NCBI GenBank assembly: GCA_019775845.1 | Contig: JADQAV010000028.1 | Span: 558,001-622,000, forward strand | DNA: 64,000 bases | Origin: Myrmaecium sp. VS I D KN 1 | Taxonomy: Eukaryota; Ascomycota; Dothideomycetes; Valsariales; Valsariaceae | Reading direction: 5' to 3' | Shown here: positions 48,905-58,705 of the stretch, piece after piece | Layout of the letters: each line of letters begins with the position of its first letter | Position numbering within the stretch: the stretch's first letter is position 1 | Position numbers and translations under genes: made by a program | The notes under the pieces: generated by a model | The model's input: the letters and a program-made list of their open reading frames with translations, nothing else | Databases searched by the model: none | What the model was told of the DNA's origin: nothing

Positions 48905-51900
48905 ATGGCCATGCAGAACGGAGTGCAGACCCCTACTAAGGCTGCGGACCTGCTCCGACAAACCATCGGGCAACAGCCACAGCCACAGCAAAGGTGAGCA
49001 CATGAGACATGTCCTCTTTTGCTCTTTTTGCCATCCTTTGTGCATCCCGGTGCACCCAGGTGCCTTTGCCCTTTTTCCTCTTTCCTTCTTGTGTAGCATC
49101 TCCCCGGCGTAACATTGTGTGATGGTCGCAGGTGGTTTCGAGGTGCGAAGGATGCATCGAATATTCTGGCGGCGGCGGTCCGACCGGCGGTGGTGTTGTC
49201 GAGACGTTGACAATGGCATCACCGCCCGTCGAGGTCCTTCTAGGGCTCGCTTGTACTGGGCCCGGGCCACCGAACCACCCAACCACAGCCCAACCTAGCT
49301 TTTCGAGCCACTCTTTCGGTCGCGTCAGTTACACAACGATCGCCTCGAAATAGATCGCTGGTTGTGTCATCGCATAATCCTTCCAGCTCCTCGACACCGC
49401 TGCCACCTCCGTCTCACTGCTCTCTCCTCTCACCTTCTAATTGCTTGCTTATCCCAACCTCTCATTCGCCTCCATTCGCACCCGATCGTCTTGTCCTATT
49501 ATGCGTCTTGCTAACGCTGTTCGAAACGTCAGCAGACCCGGCGACGATGGCGAGGACCACATTGGTTCCAACAGCTCAACACCGCCTGGCGCCGCCACAC
49601 CTCACCCTGACCTCACCGACAAACGGCTCCCGGGAATAATCCACACGTACTTTGGCCAGGTTTGTGATTCCTTTCGCACCCGTCCGAAGTCCGTGAGCAA
49701 TCCGCCCCCTGTACAGCCCAACACCGCCGCAGAAGGAGCACAATCGATGAAGGAAGAGCAAGAAAAAGACGTCTCGAAAAGGACGGTCGGTGGTGACAGT
49801 CTGCCTACGGCTCCGAGTTCTCCTACGCAGGAACCGAGCGGAGACGATCAGTCTCCGCCTCTTCTGCCTCACGAGCGCTTAGATCCTCCCCCAGAGCAGT
49901 CCTCGTCTCATCAACAGCCCCCGTCCTTTTCCTACCCGACTCCTCCGGCTTCCACTGCTTCCTCGTTCCATCTGACTAGTAAGGCCGATCTAAGTGCCCT
50001 GGGCTCTGATACATCCCCTTCAACTCGCGCGTCCCCGACGCAAGAAGAACGGGAAAAATCAGACATCCCTGTGCAGGCACGTAGACAGACCTTGTCTATG
50101 CCAAATCCTCCCACTAGCATGGTCACTACTTCTGCTGTTCCTGCTGCGCATTTTTCGAACCCAGCGTCTGGCAGTTCCTCGAACACTCCTTCTAGTCCTG
50201 TTCTTACTGCATTGTCCGCACATGACCGTCCTTTGGCGTCCGTGCCGTCAACTAAAGAAGAGGACAAGAAGCTAACTGAAGGCGAGAACTCGCCCAATAC
50301 GAACCAGAATACTCCCCCTCACACTCCCAGAACTCAGTCACAGGATCAGCAACGGAAGCAGTCGGGATCGACAGATACGCAGTCGACAGAGGGAACCGTA
50401 GCTCCTCCAAAGGGCAAACTGACTGTAGCTATAACCGAAGGGCGCGGTCTTCGCCCTAGTGTCGATCCATATGTCGTGTGTCAGTTCCAGTGGGCTGAGT
50501 ACATCTCGGAGGGACCGAAGCACGACGAAGACAGCGAGAGGCCCAGTGGCATCGCTATGAAACGGACTGAAAGCGAGATGGCCCGGTCGATGGCAATTCC
50601 GATGCGGAGCAGGCAAAGTAGCAACAACGGCATCGATTCGAGGGATCTTAAGAAGCCGGAATTGGTGACGGATCCGAAATGGGACCATGAAGCGACTTTG
50701 TACGACGTTTCTTTACGAGTAGGCTAGGTTTCTAGACTTTGTGCTAACTCGTTCGCAGTGATGTCGTCGGCGACCATTCCGAGATCGACGTGTCCGTCTA
50801 TGATCGCGCCAACCAGGAAGCCTTCCTGGGCCACATCCGTTTCTGCCCCAACCTCCTGGAATATGAACATCCCCACGATGTCTGGATACATCTGCAGCCC
50901 CGTGAGGGGGAATCGGACCTGGTCACCGGAGAGATTCACCTTCGCATCAACTTCCAGAAAACGGAGAAGAAGACGTACGGGCCGGAGGATTTTCAGATAT
51001 TGAAGCTCATCGGAAAAGGCACCTTCGGACAAGTATTCCAGGTGCGAAAGAAGGACACCCGTCGTATCTATGCCATGAAGGTTCTTTCGAAGAAGGTCAT
51101 CGTTCAGAAGAAGGAAGTTGCGCATACATTGGGCGAACGGAATATCCTTGTCCGGACGGCCATGGCTGATTCGCCTTTCATTGTCGGGTTGAAGTTCTCT
51201 TTCCAAACCCCGACGGATCTTTACCTGGTCACAGACTACATGTCTGGTGGCGAGTTGTTCTGGCATCTTCAGCGGGAAGGCCGCTTCCACGAGGCCCGCG
51301 CGAAGTTCTATATCGCCGAGCTCATCCTCGCACTTCAGCACCTGCATGAGCACAATATCGTCTACAGAGATTTGAAGCCCGAGAACATCCTGCTCGATGC
51401 GAATGGCCATATTGCGCTCTGTGATTTTGGCTTGTCCAAAGCTAACATTAGCGACAATGCGACCACCAACACCTTCTGCGGCACGACGGAGTATCTGGCT
51501 CCCGAGGTTCTTCTGGATGAGCATGGTTACACCAAGATGGTCGATTTCTGGTCCCTTGGTGTCCTGGTTTTCGAAATGTGCTGTGGCTGGAGCCCGTTCT
51601 ACGCTGAAGATACCCAGCAGATGTACAAGAACATCGCCTTCGGTAAGGTGCGCTTCCCGAGAGATGCTTTAAGCACCGAGGGCCGTAACTTCGTGAAAGG
51701 GTTGCTGAACCGGAACCCCAAACATCGGCTTGGCGCCAACCGTGATGCCGAGGAGCTCAAAGAACATCCATTCTTTGCCGATATTGACTGGGATGCCCTG
51801 GCCAAGAAGAATGTGGTCCCTCCGTTCAAGCCTAAGCTCAAGGGAGAGCTTGACGTATCGAACTTCGATCCCGAGTTCACCAACGCTCTCAGCGGTAACG

Positions 51901-52178
51901 GGTCTCTCAATGCACGCGCCGCCGCCCTCGCATCCGGCGTCAATCCGGCGTCGACCCCATTGTCGCCTACCATGCAAGCAAACTTCAAGGGCTTTACGTT
52001 CGTCGACGAAAGTGCGATGGACCGTCAATTTGGCGATAGGTCCGAAGTTGACCGCATGGACGAAGATGAGCGGGACACGCCTGAAGTCAGCAAGCAGCCT
52101 AGCCAACGCGACGACAGAATGAGCGGGGTTGTGCCTAGCACCCCGGCTCACGACAGTATCTTCCAGCACGAAATTTGA
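48905..52178 (+). CDS. sch9: SCH9-type AGC protein kinase with C2 domain
   Basis: Nutrient-responsive kinase downstream of TORC1, the fungal counterpart of S6K/Akt. Exons 48905-48993, 49536-50699 and 50759-52178 give 890 aa. The N-terminal ~320 residues are disordered, Ser/Pro/Thr-rich. A C2-type domain spans about 323-485 (GKLTVAITEGRGLRPSVDPYVVCQF..WDHEATFDVVGDHSEIDV, the last block formed by splicing a GTACGA-donor intron). The kinase domain spans about 496-760: [37 protein letters not shown], activation loop TFCGTTEYLAPEVL with its PDK1-site Thr. The hydrophobic motif FKGFTFVDES (about 830) is the TORC1-type site. Intron 1 is 542 nt with branch TTGCTAAC and acceptor CAGCAG. The exact start is uncertain because the frame stays open upstream. 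Confidence 0.9.
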
Positions 52179-53739
52179 GGGAACTAGCTTCCATGTTCGG
52201 ACAGCACATGAGACCCATGTGATCCACATCACTCCTCGCGTGAGCGTTCTGGGCGACTAAATGGTGTTGCTACATTCCGGTCGAATCGCTATAAGCCTTG
52301 TCTTACATATCGGCTACCTCATCTTGATTGCTTCTCGCGATATCAAAGACCAGTCCCAGGAACACACTTGTCATCCTCCATTCACGATGTCCGCCAATGC
52401 TCTTGATCTGGCAGGGCTTCGGACGATAATGGATTTACGCGCGCTACAGCGGGTCGAGCATAAAACTACCTCAGACTTCACCGGAAGAACTGGTCAACCA
52501 GACCAGATGAATGTTTGCAGCTTTGCATGACCCACCTAACTGGATTGCATATTGTCGCGGCAGAACATATCGCAGTTCAGAGACAGGTCTCTATACTGTT
52601 ATCAGCGGCTTTGACTTTGTTGCTACAGCCGATCTCATTTTTACTCGTTACGGTATTCATATTATTATTGCATTGCGCGGGGTGCATGTGGAAGTGTTTG
52701 CCGCTGGACCGTGCCTTTCCCCCTTTTTTTCCTTTCTACTACAACCATTTTATTGCTTCACACCATGTTTCCCTTTCCAAACACTGTTCAGTAACATTGC
52801 GTCTACTGCTGGGGATCGGGTTCTCTTTAACCACACAACTTGGAATGATGGGTCATCGGCGTTCTATTATCTGGGTTTTCGGTTACAGGCAGGATCTGAA
52901 ACTTTCTATTATTTTTTTGCCCGCTTCCTGCTCTTTTGTGCTTTCTCTTCTGTGCTTTCCCCACACGATGCAAGTATGTGTCTCCGGCCCAGACCGATCG
53001 CTATGGATGATGGAAGCATGGAAGGGGAAATCACCATGACAGGGGATGTCGCTTCCCTCGTCTCTTCGGTAGTTCGAGAGAAGAGAAAGGGGGTGATGAA
53101 CGTGGCAAGCGGGACGAGTGGATCCTATGGGGGGAAGATGGAAGGTGTGAAGAGACCCTTGCTTTGTACATATGGATCTCTGGGTAGTGTGGTTTTCCTT
53201 TCGTTTCTCCTTTATTTAGGTCGGGCTAAGACTGGGAATCGGGAAAATGATAGGAGACTGTTTTCTCGCCCTGCAATTATCATCCTCTCGTCATACTTCT
53301 GCTTCCAATGTGACGACTGGGATGTGTGCTTGTTAGTGACTGTACTGATGAGGACACTCCGTGATGCTGGCTCAGGACTACTCGGTAGTTCTTGGAACGA
53401 GTTTGATACCTTTTAATTTTTCGGCATTAACAAAGGCATCATCGTGCTGAAGAAATCTCCATCCTGGATCACATTCTTATCTCTCTCTTTCTTTTCTCCT
53501 GTTCTCCATCACATGCATATCAAGTCAATCTCATCCTTCATATCCATATCCGTAGCAATCCCGTCTTTTTCCCGCTCAAAAGCCAGTGCTACTCGATAAG
53601 TATGGAGCGGCGTCGCTGAAGATGGGGGATGTTCGAAGCTGCAGACATCGCAAGCAGAAGAAATAAGGGTGAGAAGTGAAGAAGAAAAAGGGTTCTCTTC
53701 TACCACAACACCAATGTCCGTACCTTCCATCCTCCTCTC
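52179..53739. other. Convergent region between SCH9 and HSM3-like gene
   Basis: 1.56 kb between two facing stop codons, holding both 3' regions. It contains an open frame of 301 codons on the plus strand (52511-53416), hydrophobic and Phe-rich, overlapped by a 174-codon frame in another phase. The frame's codons often end in A or T, unlike neighbouring genes, so I do not call it a gene. Confidence 0.4.
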
Positions 53740-55756
53740 TCACATCTCCAACGTACCAATACGACCCCCGACGTTGGCGCCGGCGCCCCAGACGCCCTCG
53801 CCCAGGCGCCGCTGCAGCTGCAGAGCGACCTGGCGCAGCCGGTCCCAAGCCGGATCCGCGGCGGGCATCTCGATGCGCAGGAGGCGGACGCGGGCGGCGA
53901 TGGCGGCGACGAGGTCGAACTTGGCGCTGGCGACGGCGTGGGCGGCGGAGTCGGCGTCGTCGGTGCGGGAGAGGCCGGCGAGGCCGCTGTAGGAGGGCGA
54001 GGGGGCGAGGAGGAAGGGGATGAGGTGCGGGGCGATGGCCGGGTGGGTGAGGAGCAGGCGGACGCCGGCGACGGAGGGTCGGTCGTCGTTGGCGCTGTAG
54101 CTGTGGGCGGCGTCGGCGGCGGGCGGTGGGGATGGCCAGTTGGCTGTCGCGATGGCTTTGATGAGGTTGATGGCTGCGAGGGCGGTCTCTTTGAGGGCGA
54201 GGGTTTGGGCGTGGTTGGCGAGCGTTCTGAAGAGGTTGGGGTGGAGGGCGAGGTATTGGGTGAAGAGGGTTTGGGCGGCTGCTTTCTCCGCGTTTTGGCG
54301 GGCCTCGGTGATGCTGACGTCGAGGGTCGGACGGATAGGAGGGTAGACTTCGACGGGAGGGAGAGGGCCGTGGAAGATGGTTGCAAGGGTGTGAAGGGCG
54401 TCCGTATTGATGGTTTGGGGAGGTACGCGAGCGAGAGGTGTCCCTTGGATGCCTTCAGGGGCTAGCAGAACGGTCCGCGGTAGTGATGAGAGGACGTTGA
54501 GATCATGTTTGGGTGATTGTCCGTGGGACCATTGATGTGAACTCAGATCCAATGCTGACATGAGTCTCTTGCGAACTTCCGGGAGGTGAGCACTGTGTTC
54601 AAAGTGATCAGGGTAGTGTGAAAGGTACGAGGACAGGTAGTGAGCTGAAGGGCCGGAGAGAAAGGTATGTTCCATGGAGGTGAAGTTTTCCGGTCGCAAC
54701 CAGTAATCCATTGCGCGGGAATGTAGGTTTGTGTCGAGGAGGTATTGAAGCGACACGCTCGTATTTGGATTCCTGTATTCGAGTTATATCCAAAGTCACA
54801 ACTGATCGGTGATGGCAACGGAAGTTTTGGGACCCTCCGTGGCAGTGCGGTTTGATTACTTACGTTGAAGCCATCTGCTTGATGGAAGCCACCAGGTCGC
54901 TGTAGAACTGAAGTAGACTGATACCCATCAGGATGTCATTCTCATAATCTACCATCTGAGTCGCCACGAAATCAAGTAGTCCGGAGCCTACGGGGAGACC
55001 AGCTTCTGCTTCAACCGCCGGAACCTGACTCTCCCTGATCGCGGTCCAATCCAAAGCCCCAACCTTCGGTAGCCACTCCATCAGACGCGACTGCGCGATA
55101 GTCCTCTCTTTAGCAGTCAGCTTGGGCTGATCGCCACCAAGGGGCTTGGTGCTGCAGTACGCGAATAGTAGACGATAGACGTCAGCATCTTCAAACAGGC
55201 GTTTCCACACAGGACCACGGCCATACTGCTTGGCATCAGCAGTCTGCAACGCCTCCGGAGCATTCTTGGAGACGGTCAGTAAGTCTAGTAGCAGCTTGCC
55301 TGCTTTCGAAGCTATTCCGATGTCATCTGTGGACAGCCAGATCCGGACCACGCCTTGCAGCAGCTCCGGCTTCGCGGCCAGCATCTCTGCCGAAACTGCA
55401 TTGGCAGTGGCCTTGCCTAGCAAGGTGAGCGCGAGGTCATGGAACGGTTTGGCCTCCAAGGCGAGAGCAGGAGTGAGGTCCAGGTCACTCATGTGATCAT
55501 AGCTAAACGGCGCGGCGAGCTTCATGATGAGCCGGATCAGAGGCGTGGGATCTTGTTGCAGAGCAGGGAGGACCTGCGCGACTTGCTGGAAGACGGGGCC
55601 CGACCGTTGCCATTCTTGGGAGAGATAGGTGGGCGTGGATACGTAGATTTCAGCCTGCTCGAGAAGATTGACGTCCAAGGGAACGGACGGATCGTTGATG
55701 AGGGTTTGCAGGTGGGACTGGACGTCTGATAGGACGTTAGACGCTGGCGCGGCCAT
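53740..55756 (-). CDS. HSM3/PSMD5-like 26S proteasome assembly chaperone
   Basis: Helical-repeat chaperone family that helps assemble the base of the 19S regulatory particle; the yeast member was first described in mismatch repair. Exons 55756-54864 and 54772-53740 give 641 aa, joined by a 91-nt intron (GTAAGT donor, ATACAG acceptor) giving MASTNPNTSVSLQYLLDTN. The whole protein is predicted alpha-helical and Leu/Ala-rich, with no catalytic motif. The N-terminus (LLEQAEIYVSTPTYLS) and the LFEDADVYRLLF segment led to the assignment, which rests on remembered fungal family sequence and is not certain. A nearby RPT5 gene encodes a subunit of the same particle, Rpt5 being one of the ATPases in the Hsm3 assembly module's neighbourhood; the linkage may be chance. 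The GC-rich second exon explains the long Gly/Arg-rich antisense frames. Confidence 0.62.
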
Positions 55757-56498
55757 GGCTGCCCTGGATGGCTCTCGTAAACCAAGCGCAAGAAGAGCTC
55801 TTGCCAGGTTGCCAGATGGAGGGGATGTGGAGTTGCTAGAGTGAACGGCGGACCAGTAGTGAGGAAGGGGACTTGGCCGAGCAGTTGGGAAACCGTAAGG
55901 TATGAAGTAACTGGCTGACTGTAGAGGAGATGTCCTTCTTACCCGAGTCCCTGCGGCGCTTCAGATAGAGGCTGGAAGTGGATGTTGTACAGCGAGGAGG
56001 ATACGTTTACAGTATACGACAGTATAACCAAATATCTTACTCATCATTCACATCTTTACCTTAGATACTATATAGACACAGGCCGGGCAAGCACAGGCCC
56101 CGGGACCAGGCCCCCTCAGGCACACGGCGCCGGCTCCCTATGGAGGGGTACAGGGCATGGGCTTACCCGACAGTCGAACGGCTCGCGGCGGCGGGCGTGC
56201 CCCACCCTGGAAAACCGACGACGGCCGGGGAGCTTTCTTCCAGAACCCCCAAAAACACCAGTGCCTGGAAAATTTCCCGTCACTCTTCCTCGTCGCTATT
56301 CCAACGCAACCTCCATTGAATCGTCCTCCTCGCCGTCATCCTCGCTTTGCTTGCCTCTGCTGGACCATGAAGCAAGGTCCTCTGTCCTTAATCGCGAGTT
56401 CTCTTCGGTAGTCGGCAGCACGCAGCGGTTTTACTTGCAGTCACCCCTCCATTCCACTCGCTACTTCCCACCGACCAGCCACTCTCGGCAACATCACA
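55757..56498. promoter_or_regulatory. Divergent promoter region, HSM3-like and RPC31
   Basis: 742 bp between divergent start codons. An AT-rich stretch lies at 56,000-56,080. The 212-codon plus-strand frame crossing into RPC31 is out of phase with it and lacks family features. Confidence 0.45.
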
Positions 56499-57540
56499 AT
56501 GTCTCGGGGTGGCCGCGGCGGTTTTCGAGGCGGAGGCGGTGCAGGTCGGGGGAAGATGGGTGGGCAGGACCTGCCTTGGGAGTACGATCCGGACTTGGAG
56601 ATCACCACCAAGCCCTCTGAGCTCTTTCCCGTAAGTTCGCCGTGATCTGATACCCCTGCCCACGAGTACTACTGTATCCTCGAGCCAATCTCCCACTTCC
56701 CGTCCATTCTTGCGCTCGGTGCACCCTCAGCTGCGCAACATCCACGAGCGAACCTCACTATGGTACCCCCCATCCATACCACGGGCAAGCAGAGGCGGAG
56801 AAAGCAGAAGAAGAAGGGGGTGAAGGGAAAGGAAGTGGTCGACAATGACGACTCGCGCGTTCGGTCATGTGAGTCGCAGCTGAGAGTCGTGACACAGCAA
56901 ACCAACATTCCATTTGCAAATCCACCGCGCCGCACGGAGAAGATCGCGGTTGCGCGATACCGTGCTCTTCGCGCCCGAGTTCACGAAGGCCCTTTGTACA
57001 CAGTGCTCGGCAACACCGTTCGTGTAGGAAAGACGGGACCGCCACCTTCTGCCTCTTTCGATCCCTTCGAGGGCATGCCCACGTATGCGCAACGGTACAA
57101 GAAGCAACGGAGAAGGATACCTCGGCTGGATTCGAGGCCTTACGGTGAGTGCTGGGAGGGAAGTTCTCGTGAAAGGAAACCACTAACTCGCTCAAGTTCT
57201 GCGATTCTTCCCGGAAGAGCTCCATGCGCTTCTCGACCCCGACCAAGGAAAGACGAACGGCGCGACAACCAAGAAGCGCAAGAAGCTTAAAATTGCGCAG
57301 ACTACACGCTACGAGCTCCAAGACCTGGAAGAAGAGGAGGAGCGTGGCGACGATGACGACGAGGATGAGGATGAGAAAGACACGGAGGAAAATGAGGAGG
57401 AGGAAGAGGTCGACGATGACTACGAGGATGACGAGTCTGAGATGGACGACTACAACGCTGAGCAGTACTTCGACAACGGCGAAGACGACAATGACTTTGG
57501 CGGTGGGGATGATGGTGGCGACGACGGAGGCTTCTTCTAA
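56499..57540 (+). CDS. rpc31: RNA polymerase III subunit RPC31 (RPC7/C31)
   Basis: Pol III-specific subunit of the C31-C34-C82 initiation subcomplex, nuclear. Exons 56499-56630, 56898-57144 and 57197-57540 give 240 aa. The N-terminus is MSRGGRGGFRGGGGAGRGKM, followed by EYDPDLEITTKPSELFP. Exon 2 holds the core EKIAVARYRALRARVHEGPLY, SFDPFEGMPTYAQRYKK and PRLDSRPY. Exon 3 continues VLRFFPEELHALLDP and ends in a long acidic tail containing DYNAEQYFDNGEDDND, which parallels the yeast C31 terminus DDYNAEKYFNNGDDDD. Intron 1 (267 nt, acceptor GACACAG) is long, and its acceptor was chosen because it joins LFP to the conserved block in frame; a nearer acceptor cannot be excluded. Intron 2 is 52 nt. 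Confidence 0.87.
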
Positions 57541-58196
57541 GGGACTATGGATCGCTTTTCCGACTCCTTCTAAGGCGGCTGTGTGTGCTACTGGGGGATC
57601 ACACGCAAAGCTGGTCCGCGATAGCACTGCGCGGATCGGGGCCGTAACGGACTCCGGCTCAGCTGCGCGAGTCTCGCACGTCGTTGCGTCCTCTGTTTCT
57701 GTTTGAACAAAAGAAAGATACCCATACATGTTCCATATTGCGAACAATAAATTCCTAATTAACGCGCTTCTGTCTACTCTCGCTTTTTATGCATGATCTC
57801 CCGCATGATTGTAGCGTGCAGAAGTGACCGATTTGAAGGACTCCTGTGCTGAAGGATGGAGGGACTGCCCACTGACTATATCTCAGAACCGTCATATCAA
57901 GGACGATACTTATATTCCACAACCTGTCCGTCGTAAGGGTACCCTTGTGACTTTTATTGTGGTGATGATGTGGGTCTGAAGATCGCTTTCCAGCCTCGTT
58001 CACCGTCCCCTGTAAATATCTAGATTTGAGTATCTCTCGGCTTACACCATCCGACAGAGGATTACTGAAACAACTCAAAACAGCAAACACATCGCATCAG
58101 CATCTTTATTGGTGTTGCACCAGATCAGCAGCAATAGTGCTGGGGTACATATTGTGCAAAGATTCTAAATCTTTCATGAAGCACTAGAAGCGTCTC
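57541..58196. other. Intergenic region before the tRNA gene
   Basis: 656 bp containing the RPC31 3' region. No frame above 111 codons and no motif I recognise. Pol III genes carry internal promoters, so no upstream element is expected for the tRNA. Confidence 0.4.
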
Positions 58197-58268
58197 GGCA
58201 CCGTGGCCTAATGGTAAGGTATCACTTTCCGGTGGTGACGATTGTGGGTTCGAGTCCCATCGGTGTCG
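58197..58268 (+). tRNA. tRNA-Arg, anticodon CCG
   Basis: A full cloverleaf folds in 72 nt. The 7-bp acceptor stem pairs GGCACCG with CGGTGTC (one G-U). The D arm is GCCT/AGGT around AATGGTA. The anticodon stem TCACT/GGTGA encloses TTCCGGT, giving anticodon CCG (reads CGG, Arg). The variable loop is 5 nt, the T arm is GTGGG-TTCGAGT-CCCAT, and the discriminator base is G. There is no intron. A and B box promoters lie in the D and T arms (TGGCCTAATGG and GGTTCGAGTCC). Anticodon CCG is a minor Arg species, often single-copy in fungi. Confidence 0.95.
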
Positions 58269-58705
58269 CTACTTTCATCTTACCGATGTTTGCAGCTTCA
58301 CCAGCGCTTAGCGTTGGCAGCCGCGTTTCTGGTGTTTTTCTTTTTGTCTTTTTTTGTTTTCAGGTGTCTCATCCATTCCTTTTGACTCTTTCCCACCTTT
58401 CAGGTCTTTTTGGACAGCCTTGCGGCCTGAAGACGTTGTTGCCGAGGTCGGCTACACCTCGGCATCCATCGCTCCAACGCCCGACCGTCAGGCTGGGATC
58501 CGCTCGACCCTCTCGGGTCTGTTATTCATCTTTCTCTCCCTCTTTTGTTTCTTTATTTCCAGTTCCTCTCACTTTTTGTACTGTGGTGCTCCTTCAGCTA
58601 TAAGATTCCCAGGCTTAACAAAGCCATCCTGCTTGCTTTCCTCCTTTCGAGCGCGCGCATCCATGTCGCTCCCTCGAGCCGTTCACCCGGCGCTTCGTTG
58701 CCGGT
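58269..58705. promoter_or_regulatory. Intergenic region between tRNA-Arg and the trimethyllysine dioxygenase gene
   Basis: About 440 bp, T-rich at the start (58,330-58,370, a possible Pol III terminator zone, with the first T run at about 58,339). It holds the promoter and leader of the next gene. An ATG at 58663 opens a short Arg-rich frame that does not splice in phase into the downstream exon. Confidence 0.4.

Noticed and set aside
53938-54465. 175-codon Gly/Val-rich plus-strand frame
   Set aside because: Antisense shadow of the GC-rich second exon of the HSM3-like gene; composition is that of the complement of Ala/Pro codons.
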